DNA of 64,000 nt, taken from positions 124,001-188,000 of the forward strand of contig CAXXEO010000014.1 of assembly GCA_963664585.2 (NCBI GenBank), written 5' to 3'. Under the pieces are notes generated by a model that searched no databases, had not been told where the DNA came from, and saw only the letters and a program-made list of their open reading frames with translations. A program made the position numbers and the translations under genes. The stretch is from G963664585 sp963664585 (GTDB lineage Bacteria > Bacillota > Clostridia > Oscillospirales > Ruminococcaceae). Shown one piece after another: positions 9,541 through 16,840 of this stretch. Position 1 is the first letter of the stretch, and the number at the start of each line of letters is the position of its first letter.

Positions 9541-9786
9541 TTCTGGAGCAATACGGTATCCGAAGCAGTATGAGCCGCCCGGGCTGTCCGTATGATAATT
9601 CCTACGCTGAGAGCTTGTTAGCAACAACAAAAAAGAATGTATTTACCGCAAAAAATATGCTGCACTTGAGCAAGTTAAGACGAGTATATTGAACTGTTTT
9701 ACAACAGGAAGAGTATGCACGCGTCTTTGGGCTATCTGAGCCCGGTGGAATATCGTCTGAAGTATAACGGCCTTAAAACCGCATAA
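9541..9786 (+). mobile_element. IS3-family transposase (OrfB) 3' remnant
   Basis: Across shifting frames it encodes the C-terminal hallmarks of IS3 OrfB: GCPYDNSYAESLLAT (second Asp and the following block of the DDE domain), then RKKYAALEQVKTSI, then FYNRKSMHASLGYLSPVEY before a stop at about 9786. At least two frameshifts are present. The catalytic core upstream and both IS ends are missing. Confidence 0.8.
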
Positions 9787-9861
9787 TTCAATAAATTTTA
9801 CTTGCCATATCGGTACAAAAGTACTATCTTTTTTTAACGCACTCCAAAGGAGGTTGATATT

Positions 9862-10813
9862 ATGGTTTATAAAAAATTTAAGGACACGATTGAAGTCTCT
9901 CGTCTTGGTATGGGAATTATGCGCCTTCCTGTAAAAGATAATGAACATGGAACTCCAATTGACAAAGAAAAGGCCCAGCTACTGATAGATTATGCTATTT
10001 CTCATGGAATCAATTATTATGATACAGCTTATATCTATCATAATGGAGAATCAGAAAGCTTTATAGGAGAAGCCCTCTCGAAGTATCCGAGAAATAGTTA
10101 TTACATTGCGGATAAATTCAACCTGCAAGCGAATCCGGATTGCAAGGTACAGTTTGCCGAACAGCTTTCGCGTTTGCAGACAGATTATATTGATTTTTAT
10201 CTTCTTCATGGAATTCAGGATCATTCAATAGATGCGTTTTTTTCCAGTGGATGCGTGGAAATATTTTGAAGAGTTAAAAAAATCCGGCAAAATCCGTTAT
10301 TTTGGATTTTCTTTTCATGGAAGTCCAAACACCCTGGAACGTATGATGGAAGAACGTCCCTGGGATTTTGTGCAGATTCAGCTGAATTATTACGATTGGG
10401 CCTATAACAATGCAAAGGAATTATACGAGATTCTTGAAAAATATGATGTACCGGTAATAGTTATGGAGCCTGTACACGGAGGACGGCTGGCATCCTTAAC
10501 ACCAGAAGCAAATGCCATGCTGTTTGAAGCGGAACCAGGGAAGTCAATTGCATCCTGGGCAATGCGATGGGTGATGAGCCTTCCAAATGTCATGGTTACC
10601 CTTAGCGGTATGTCAAATGAGGAACAAGTGAAGGATAATATTAAGACCTTTGCAGAAAATGAAATGCTGTCGAAGGAACAAAAAGAATTGCTGATGAAAG
10701 CATGCGACTTGTACCGCCCAAGCGTTTCTGTTGCATGTACTGGATGCCGTTATTGCTGCAGCGACTGTCCTAAGGAGTTAGAAATACAATCCCACAACCC
10801 AGAGCCTGATTGA
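9862..10813 (+). pseudogene. Aldo/keto reductase with C-terminal 4Fe-4S motif, frameshifted and truncated
   Basis: The first frame (from ATG 9862, Shine-Dalgarno AAAGGAGG) has the aldo/keto reductase catalytic Asp/Tyr (YDTAYIYHNGE), Lys (ADKF) and His (LLHGI). It breaks at the T-run near 10235 and continues in another frame as DAWKYFEELKKSGKIRYFGF through the barrel. The C-terminal CTGCRYCCSDCP is the ferredoxin-like motif of the Fe-S aldo/keto reductase subgroup. Just after CPKELEI the reading frame runs into a different gene (see 10785-11087), so the last segment is lost. The homopolymer break could be a read error; the 3' fusion cannot. Confidence 0.85.
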
Positions 10814-11087
10814 ACAGCTCCCGGCAACCTTAACAGCTGAAGATTTTGGCGGCTCTGAAAAAATCGTTTATTTCCCGGAAGATTTATCCCGTGAAGGCGC
10901 ACCGTCCGGCTATGATCCTGCTGTTGGAGATATAGCCTGTTATGGCCCGTGGGGAAATTTGGCTATCTATTATCACGACGCTTCATATGCCAACGGCCTT
11001 ATCCTGATGGGTCATATAGAATCCGGACTGGAGGCCTTATCTAAACTGGCTGCCGACTTTGAAGTAACCATAGAAATTATTAAGTAA
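10785..11087 (+). pseudogene. Cyclophilin-like domain protein, 5'-truncated
   Basis: In the frame offset from the reductase it reads PTTQSLIEQLPATLTAEDFG, then GSEKIVYFPEDLS, AVGDIACYGPWGNLAIYYHD and a stop at 11085-11087. This matches the small cyclophilin-like fold proteins often next to flavodoxins and aldo/keto reductases in Clostridia. The N-terminus is missing; the join at about 10780-10790 looks like a deletion between two neighbouring genes. Confidence 0.65.
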
Positions 11088-11356
11088 CCAAAAGAAAGTA
11101 AAGGATTATTATAAAAAAACTTTTTGCGTTATCCCTCGCAGTAATGATGATATCTACGCATGAAAAACACTGTGTTGGTCTAGCATTTACACAGAAAAAC
11201 TGAACTGTTTATTGAAATATTGAACTAAAGCTGTCTCTATCAAGTATAATTTGTTTAAGGAGTGGCGAGTTCAGTGAATGCATATTCCGAGCAAGCACAA
11301 TGGATCACATCGCCCTTTTTTATATAACTTTGATTTCAAAACAGGAGTGAATAAAA
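11088..11356 (+). other. Non-coding stretch with a short signal-peptide-like remnant
   Basis: AAAGGATTATT followed by ATA-AAA-AAA-CTT-TTT at about 11112 would encode IKKLFALSLAVMMIST. This looks like the start of an exported protein whose ATG is now ATA and whose body is missing. Nothing else is recognisable. Confidence 0.35.
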
Positions 11357-12490
11357 ATGGAAAAAGCAAAGGTTTATTTTACAGATTTTCGCACGGTTGC
11401 TTTCGGAGACGGACTGCCAGCCAAGCTTAAGAAACTAATCAAAACAGCCGGTCTCGGTCAGATCGATATGGATGGCAAGTTCGCCGCCATAAAGCTGCAT
11501 TTTGGCGAGATGGGAAATATAAGCTACCTTCGCCCCAATTATGCCAAGGCCGTGGCTGACGTGGTAAAAGAACTGGGCGGCAAGCCTTTTTTGACCGACT
11601 GCAACACCATGTACCCCGGTAGTCGGAAAAACGCCCTGGAGCATTTGGAATGCGCATGGGAAAATGGTTTTACACCGCTGACTGTGGGCTGTCCTATTCT
11701 GATTGGGGACGGGCTGAAGGGCACCGACGATGTTGCAGTACCTGTAGTGGGAGGCGAATATGTGAAGGAAGCCAGAATCGGCCGGGCTGTCATGGACGCA
11801 GATGTGTTTATTAGCCTGACTCATTTCAAAGGACATGAGATGACCGGCTTTGGCGGAACAATTAAAAACATAGGCATGGGCTGCGGTTCCCGCGCTGGAA
11901 AAACGGATCAGCACAGCAGCGGAAAGCCGCACATCAATCAGGATTTGTGCCGGGGCTGCCGCAGATGTCTAAGAGAGTGTGCCAACAGCGCTTTGGTGTT
12001 TGACGCCGCCAGCAAAAAGATGACGGTTAATCAGGAAAATTGCGTTGGCTGTGGCCGCTGCCTGGGTTCGTGCAATTTCGATGCCATCTCGTTCGACAAC
12101 GACGCCGCCAACGAGCTGCTGAACTGCCGTATGGCGGAATATACCAAGGCGGTGGTGGACGGCCGTCCCTGCTTCCATATTTCCTTGGTGGTGGATGTGT
12201 CCCCCAACTGTGACTGCCACGGAGAAAACGACGCGCCTATTCTGCCCAATCTGGGTATGTTTGCATCCTTTGATCCCTTGGCACTGGATCAAGCCTGCGT
12301 GGACGCCTGTCTGAAGGCCACACCGCTTCCGGGCAGCCAACTGTCCAATAACATGGCGAATCCGAGCTTTGTTGACCATCATGACCACTTCACCAACTCT
12401 TCGCCCGAGTCCGAATGGCGCATCTGTTTGGAGCATGCGGAGAAAATCGGTTTGGGTATTCGGGACTATGAGCTGATTGTCGTTAAATAA
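11357..12490 (+). CDS. DUF362 domain protein with two 4Fe-4S clusters
   Basis: A 377-residue protein. The N-terminal DUF362 part includes IKLHFGEMGNISYLRP and FISLTHFKGHEMTGFGG. Two ferredoxin-type motifs follow, CRGCRRCLRECANS (about 197-210) and CVGCGRCLGSCNFD (about 228-241), and then a second DUF362 stretch ending near residue 377. The family is widespread in anaerobes and its reaction is not established; the Fe-S clusters imply cytosolic electron transfer. Shine-Dalgarno ACAGGAGTG precedes ATG 11357. The gene stands alone with a strong terminator directly downstream. Confidence 0.9.
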   Translation: MEKAKVYFTDFRTVAFGDGLPAKLKKLIKTAGLGQIDMDGKFAAIKLHFGEMGNISYLRPNYAKAVADVVKELGGKPFLTDCNTMYPGSRKNALEHLECAWENGFTPLTVGCPILIGDGLKGTDDVAVPVVGGEYVKEARIGRAVMDADVFISLTHFKGHEMTGFGGTIKNIGMGCGSRAGKTDQHSSGKPHINQDLCRGCRRCLRECANSALVFDAASKKMTVNQENCVGCGRCLGSCNFDAISFDNDAANELLNCRMAEYTKAVVDGRPCFHISLVVDVSPNCDCHGENDAPILPNLGMFASFDPLALDQACVDACLKATPLPGSQLSNNMANPSFVDHHDHFTNSSPESEWRICLEHAEKIGLGIRDYELIVVK

Positions 12491-12502
12491 ACTGAGCATA
12501 TG

Positions 12503-12544
12503 AATGAAAAGGCACACAGGATTTGTCCTGTGTGCCTTTTCATT
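12503..12544 (+). terminator. Strong Rho-independent terminator
   Basis: A nearly uninterrupted palindrome, AATGAAAAGGCACACAGGA and its complement, with T-rich 3' arm CCTTTTCATT, 13 bp after the DUF362 gene stop. Confidence 0.85.
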
Positions 12545-12845
12545 CGTGCTATGCTATCCCATCCTCCGCGTGAGAGCTTTGCTGAGTCAGTTCAATCACA
12601 ATTTCAATATTGCTGATATGATATTCGCTGTTTTAGGTCACTGCCCACCTTGCATAGAATTATTTTTTTGGTACCTGTTATTGAGAAACGCAATTTTCCG
12701 CGTTCTTTTTTTGTGAACTTCTTCCGTTTCAGCTTCCAATGCGGTCTTGTAGTACCAGCATTTAAAAGCCTGCTTTTTCAGGACAGACTTTTGATCTAAT
12801 GCTTTAGCGTAAATTAACCACCGGCTCAACGCGTGGTTTTGATTG
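12545..12845. other. Stretch without a recognised gene
   Basis: Only short open frames are present on either strand; none has a ribosome-binding site and a family I can name. Confidence 0.4.
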
Positions 12846-12917
12846 TGGTTGAGACCAAGAGGATCGAACTCTCGACCTTACGGATGCGAACAGTACGCTC
12901 TCCCGCTCTCCCGAGTT
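12846..12917 (-). pseudogene. tRNA remnant (3' two thirds, CCA-ended)
   Basis: Read on the minus strand: part of a D arm (CTCGGGAGAGCG), an anticodon-like stem with loop TTCGCAT, a T arm (GAGAG-TTCGATC-CTCTT) and GGTCTCA-A-CCA. The matching 5' acceptor strand is missing and the D arm is partly duplicated, so it is not functional. Confidence 0.5.
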
Positions 12918-13012
12918 GTGTTTAACACAGCCCCTTTTCTATTCCATTATCTCAGCTTGCCCAATTTAATAGAGCATACCTAAAACATCCTTCATATTGA
13001 GTAAGTCGAGCT

Positions 13013-13235
13013 TTAGATGGTTTCATTGCTTACCAGAAGCTTCAAATCCATCATGAGTATTTCAAGTTCGTTGATGTCTTTACTTATTCTAAAGAATAAT
13101 AAGCGTCCTTGGTAAGTAGCGACAGCGCGATCTGCTAAAATAGCCGCGTTTTCTTCAGGTACACCTGACTTTTTGAGCACAGCCGCAAATATGTCTGTAG
13201 TTTCTTGGAAGGTTACACAATATTCTTTTCTCTAT
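13013..13235 (-). pseudogene. C-terminal remnant of a TetR-family regulator
   Basis: An open minus-strand frame without a start encodes VTFQETTDIFAAVLKKSG, EENAAILADRAVATYQG and ISKDINELEILMMDLK before a stop at 13013-13015. This is the ligand-binding helical end of a TetR repressor. The DNA-binding half is absent. Confidence 0.65.
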
Positions 13236-13341
13236 GTCTTTTTGCCCTAACGGTGGTGGAAAGTAACAAAATAATATAATGCTCTTGAATTTGCTGTCTG
13301 ATTGTTAACATATTCAAACTTTAATCTTTATTGAATATGTA

Positions 13342-13917
13342 TTACTTAAAAATTTTCATTAATTCTTTTTGGCTTTTCAGCCCAAGCTTTTTTAAGATGT
13401 TTGTTTTCTGGTTCGCGACAGTTTTTTGTGAAGAAAACAGCTCTCGATCATTGTGAATGAGAGTTTCAAAAACTGCACGTTCGGCTGCAGTCAGATCACT
13501 TAATATTAAAGTAAGGATCATATGCTCTTGAGGAGTGTGACCTTGTGCTATTTTTCGTATCATTTCGATTAAAAAGTCAGACTGGCTTTTGAATACATAT
13601 CCAGATGCAAAGGATTTTTTGCTTGCTTCAATAATTATTTGCGGGTTTTCAAATGCAGTCAGAAGGATTACCTTTGAATTGGTGGAAAGTCGAATTTCTT
13701 TTGATGCATCAATTCCATCCAAATATTCGGAGGAGAGATTCAAATCCATAATTATAATATCCGGGTGCAGCTGTTGCGCCATAAAAACCGCTTGTTCTTT
13801 ATTATCGCTGTACCCAACCGTTTTCATATCCGGCTGGCTATCGATTCTTTTTTTTATCAGATATGTAAAATCACTATCATCTTCCACTATCATGACACAA
13901 ATTTTGTTGTCCTTCAT
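13342..13917 (-). CDS. Response regulator with LuxR/NarL-like C-terminus
   Basis: A 191-residue protein: receiver domain (MIVEDDSDF, phosphoacceptor in IIIMDLNLSSEYLDG, Thr in ILLTAFE, Lys in YVFKSQ) and a short helix-turn-helix part (LTAAERAVFETLI, then SSQKTVANQKTNILKKLGLK) resembling LuxR-type modules. GGAGAGGAAG precedes the ATG. It overlaps the 3' end of the kinase gene by 41 nt, which implies translational coupling. Targets are unknown. Confidence 0.9.
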   Translation of the reverse strand: MKDNKICVMIVEDDSDFTYLIKKRIDSQPDMKTVGYSDNKEQAVFMAQQLHPDIIIMDLNLSSEYLDGIDASKEIRLSTNSKVILLTAFENPQIIIEASKKSFASGYVFKSQSDFLIEMIRKIAQGHTPQEHMILTLILSDLTAAERAVFETLIHNDRELFSSQKTVANQKTNILKKLGLKSQKELMKIFK

Positions 13918-15328
13918 CTTCCTCTCCTTTTTTCAAACCATTCCGATACAATGAATATGGGAAGTATACAAAAAATGTGGTTCCGCGGCCTTCTTCACTT
14001 TTAACATGAATAGATCCGTTGTGCTTATTGATAACTCTGGCACAGTAAAAAAGACCAAGCCCCAAATGATCGCTTCCCTTTGTTGTTTGATACGGTTCAA
14101 ATAGATGCGCAATATCATTCTTATTAATTCCTTTGCCGTTATCGCCCACGGATAATACACAAAGCTTTTCCCTTTTATCCACTTTAAAATCAATAGAAAT
14201 CATACCTTGAGCTCCGACAGCCTCAATAGAATTATTTAGTAAATTATTCATTAGTTCAGACACGTGCCAGGAATCGCATCTTAAGTACAAATCTTTGTCC
14301 ACGTTAGTTTCAAAGGCGATGAAATCTTTACCGCATTTGCTTTTTGCGTCGTCGACACATCGCTCAATTAAACTGAGCATATTACATGTACCAAAATGAA
14401 GCTCTATATCTTTTGAATAAAACTGAATTCGTTGGACCAGATTTTTTAACCGTTCTGTCGAGCGGAGAATTATTTTAATTTCTTCGGATATTTCCCCATC
14501 TGTTTTAGAGGATAAATTACTGGCACACCATTCAATCTTTGCCGTCTCATTTTTTAAAATATGATTCATATATTGCGTTCCCTTGTGGACACTACGCATT
14601 TCAGAATCCCATTGAAAACTAGAAGCATCAAGTTTGATACCCATAATGCCTTCTCGAAAAGCAGAAATAAAAAAATAGACCAACATAACTGACAGCATAG
14701 CCACATTTCCCTCCCAAGCATGGAATAGTGGCTTTATCTGCATGGAATGAATGATAAAAATGGTAATAAGCCAATACCACAGCAGTGGCAATGTAAGGAT
14801 AGCGGCTTGTCGTTTTTGTTTTTTCCACATTGGGTTTTTATCATGAATGATTGCTGCAATCATCAAAACTGTCAGTAAGAAACCATAGAACAAATTATAG
14901 ACAGAAACTGTTATCCAAAAATCAAAGCTATTAAGCTGAAAATGTCGAAACTGATTTGGCGGATAAACCAGCAATAGGATCACTGCCGCTATCACGATTG
15001 CACGTTTGACCCAAGTAAAGAACTTAGAATACTTCAGCGGTAAACCCGAAACATAGAACCCGAACATGAGCGCGCAAGGAGTGGCACATGTATATAAAAA
15101 TGCTGTCATAACAGAATAACCGGCTTCCAACTGCTGCACAGAAATCAGAGAGAAATGAATTGCAGGCAACAGATCATAAAAATAGTATTCCTTCAGTACG
15201 CCGATGCTAAAAACCATTCCGCTTATGAAGCACCACTGATTTACTTTGCTTTTTCTATTTGAGAAAAAAATGATAATAAATAAAATCCAAATTAACACTG
15301 TGAAATAAAGATTGACCGTAACCGGCAT
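13877..15328 (-). CDS. Multi-TM sensor histidine kinase
   Basis: A 483-residue protein whose first about 240 residues form roughly seven membrane helices. A kinase core follows, with catalytic N box (MNNLLNNSIEAVG), G1 (VGDNGKGI) and G2 (GLGLFYCARVI). A classical His box is not obvious; the phosphoacceptor is probably His151 or a His in the NHILKNETAKIEW helix, as in the group of kinases with NHxxKN boxes. It lies upstream of and overlaps its regulator gene. The signal is likely a membrane or extracellular small molecule; no ligand can be named. Confidence 0.85.
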   Translation of the reverse strand: MPVTVNLYFTVLIWILFIIIFFSNRKSKVNQWCFISGMVFSIGVLKEYYFYDLLPAIHFSLISVQQLEAGYSVMTAFLYTCATPCALMFGFYVSGLPLKYSKFFTWVKRAIVIAAVILLLVYPPNQFRHFQLNSFDFWITVSVYNLFYGFLLTVLMIAAIIHDKNPMWKKQKRQAAILTLPLLWYWLITIFIIHSMQIKPLFHAWEGNVAMLSVMLVYFFISAFREGIMGIKLDASSFQWDSEMRSVHKGTQYMNHILKNETAKIEWCASNLSSKTDGEISEEIKIILRSTERLKNLVQRIQFYSKDIELHFGTCNMLSLIERCVDDAKSKCGKDFIAFETNVDKDLYLRCDSWHVSELMNNLLNNSIEAVGAQGMISIDFKVDKREKLCVLSVGDNGKGINKNDIAHLFEPYQTTKGSDHLGLGLFYCARVINKHNGSIHVKSEEGRGTTFFVYFPYSLYRNGLKKGEEDEGQQNLCHDSGR

Positions 15329-15348
15329 TGAAACGCCTCCCCTGTATC

Positions 15349-15452
15349 TATAGCTGATTAACTTGAAAACAAGCTTGTGATTTCTCCCCCCGTCGAAGGC
15401 GGGGAGAGAAAATAATGTTTTATATTGCTAGTTTTTAAGTTAATTGACTATA
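15349..15452 (-). repeat. Hairpin repeat A (reverse orientation)
   Basis: Starts TATAGCTGATTAACTTGAAAAC and ends TTAATTGACTATA; GAA loop on the plus strand, one stem mismatch (CCGTC). Confidence 0.92.
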
Positions 15453-15767
15453 CAGTCATTATACTCTTTCACGGTTGCAGCTAAAAGGAATTTGTTGTTT
15501 TCCTATAAAATTTAGGAACTTTTTCCCTTTTAGTCATGCTAAAATGTGGTAGCGAATGTTTGATTTGTTACATAGGAGGAATATGTACAGTGACAAACAG
15601 TAGTTATATTGAACATCTCTGCATGGGCTGTATGCGGGAAAAGGACAATGATGATCCCTGTCGGTACTGCGGCTTACAGGAGCAAAGCTATTTGGTCGCA
15701 CCGCACCAACTGCCGCTACGCAGCATCCTGAACGGGAAATATCTCGTTGGCAAGGTACTGGGCGAAG
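15453..15767 (+). repeat. Direct repeat, copy 1 (315 bp), of the kinase gene 5' region
   Basis: Nearly identical to 16526-16840 at a constant offset of 1073 bp. It covers the upstream region and the first about 59 codons of the Ser/Thr kinase. Identity stops sharply after GGCGAAG at 15767. Confidence 0.9.
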
Positions 15768-15871
15768 ATGAAAATATGGATTTACTTGCTGAACGCCATG
15801 CCATAGAACGGGGAGGGCGTTCCGGTAGAACAGCACGCCAATTTGTAGAAAGCTTAATAAGCAAAGAATAA
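15590..15871 (+). pseudogene. Truncated duplicate of the Ser/Thr kinase gene
   Basis: It carries the kinase GTG start, zinc-ribbon Cys (CMGCM...CRYCG) and linker up to GKVLGE, then an unrelated tail of about 34 residues (DENMDLLAERHAIERGG...) with a stop at 15871. All kinase motifs after the first Gly of the Gly-rich loop are missing. It could still be made as a short zinc-ribbon peptide because its ribosome-binding site is intact. Confidence 0.8.
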
Positions 15872-15982
15872 ATATTAAAATAGTATAATTTATCCTTTTT
15901 TTATGATATAATAAATCAAAAGCTCAATGGTATCAGCAGATAATCTTGTTGACATCTAAAAAAGTTAAGGGGGATAAGACTG

Positions 15983-16357
15983 ATGACAATGTTGCCTGAA
16001 CTGATCGAAAAGGCATGGGATGACCGAGAAGGACCTGTAGTATTAACAACCGTGAATGCCCAGGGGATGCCTAATGCAATTTACGCTACCTGTGTTTCCA
16101 AATTTAAAGATATGTTTGTTGTTGCCGACAACTATTTTGACAAGACTCGCCAGAATATTTTGGCCAATAGCGATGGCTCCATTCTTTTTATTACGAAAGA
16201 AGGCAAAGCATATCAACTGAAAGGATCTCTTTCTTATCATAAAGAAGGCGAGATCTATGAGGATATGAAAAAATGGAATCCATCAAAGCATCCAGGCCAT
16301 GCAGCAGTTGCGTTAAGTGTCACAGAAGCCTATTCAGGAGCAAAAAAACTGTTGTAA
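15983..16357 (+). CDS. Pyridoxamine 5'-phosphate oxidase-family FMN-binding protein
   Basis: A 124-residue split-barrel protein. GPVVLTTVNAQGMPNAIYAT is the start of the family fold, and DNYFDKTRQNILAN plus ILFITKEGKAYQLKG match the flavin-binding strands. The Shine-Dalgarno is AAGGGGG. Members bind FMN or heme-like cofactors; the substrate is unknown. It sits between the two copies of the kinase 5' region, so it was either the insert or was trapped by that duplication. Its own terminator follows at 16406-16431. Confidence 0.85.
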   Translation: MTMLPELIEKAWDDREGPVVLTTVNAQGMPNAIYATCVSKFKDMFVVADNYFDKTRQNILANSDGSILFITKEGKAYQLKGSLSYHKEGEIYEDMKKWNPSKHPGHAAVALSVTEAYSGAKKLL

Positions 16358-16405
16358 TTCATTGTACTCACACAAAATGATCGCTGTACATTATAATGAA
16401 TCAAT

Positions 16406-16431
16406 AATCCCGCCCTATAAGGGGCGGGATT
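16406..16431 (+). terminator. Rho-independent terminator
   Basis: Stem AATCCCGCCC/GGGCGGGATT with loop TATAAG, followed by TGTTGTGTT; 49 bp after the PNPOx-family gene. Confidence 0.75.
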
Positions 16432-16440
16432 TGTTGTGTT

Positions 16441-16525
16441 AACTGTTTGAGTTTCTCCCCCCGCCGAAGGCGGGGGGAGAAACTAATGTTTTATATATAG
16501 CCAGTTTTTAAGTTAATTGGCTATA
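16441..16525 (-). repeat. Hairpin repeat A (reverse, 5' arm shortened)
   Basis: The right arm and core are intact (GTTTCTCCCCCCGCC-GAA stem, end TTAATTGGCTATA). The outer left arm is missing. Confidence 0.88.
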
Positions 16526-16840
16526 TAGTCATTATACTCTTTCACGGTTGCAGCTAAAAGGAATTTGTTGTTTTCCTATAAAATTTAGGAACTATTTCCC
16601 TTTTAGTCATGCTAAAATGTGGTAGTGAATGTTTGATTTGTTACATAGGAGGAATATGTACAGTGACAAACAGTAGTTATATTGAACATCTCTGCATGGG
16701 CTGTATGCGGGAAAAGGACAATGATGATCCCTGTCCGTACTGCGGCTTGCAGGAGCAAAGCTATTTGGTTGCACCGCACCATCTGCCGCTACGCAGCATC
16801 CTGAACGGGAAATATCTCGCGGGCAAGGTGCTGGGCGAAG
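16526..16840 (+). repeat. Direct repeat, copy 2 (315 bp)
   Basis: Partner of 15453-15767; here it continues into the full kinase gene. Confidence 0.9.
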
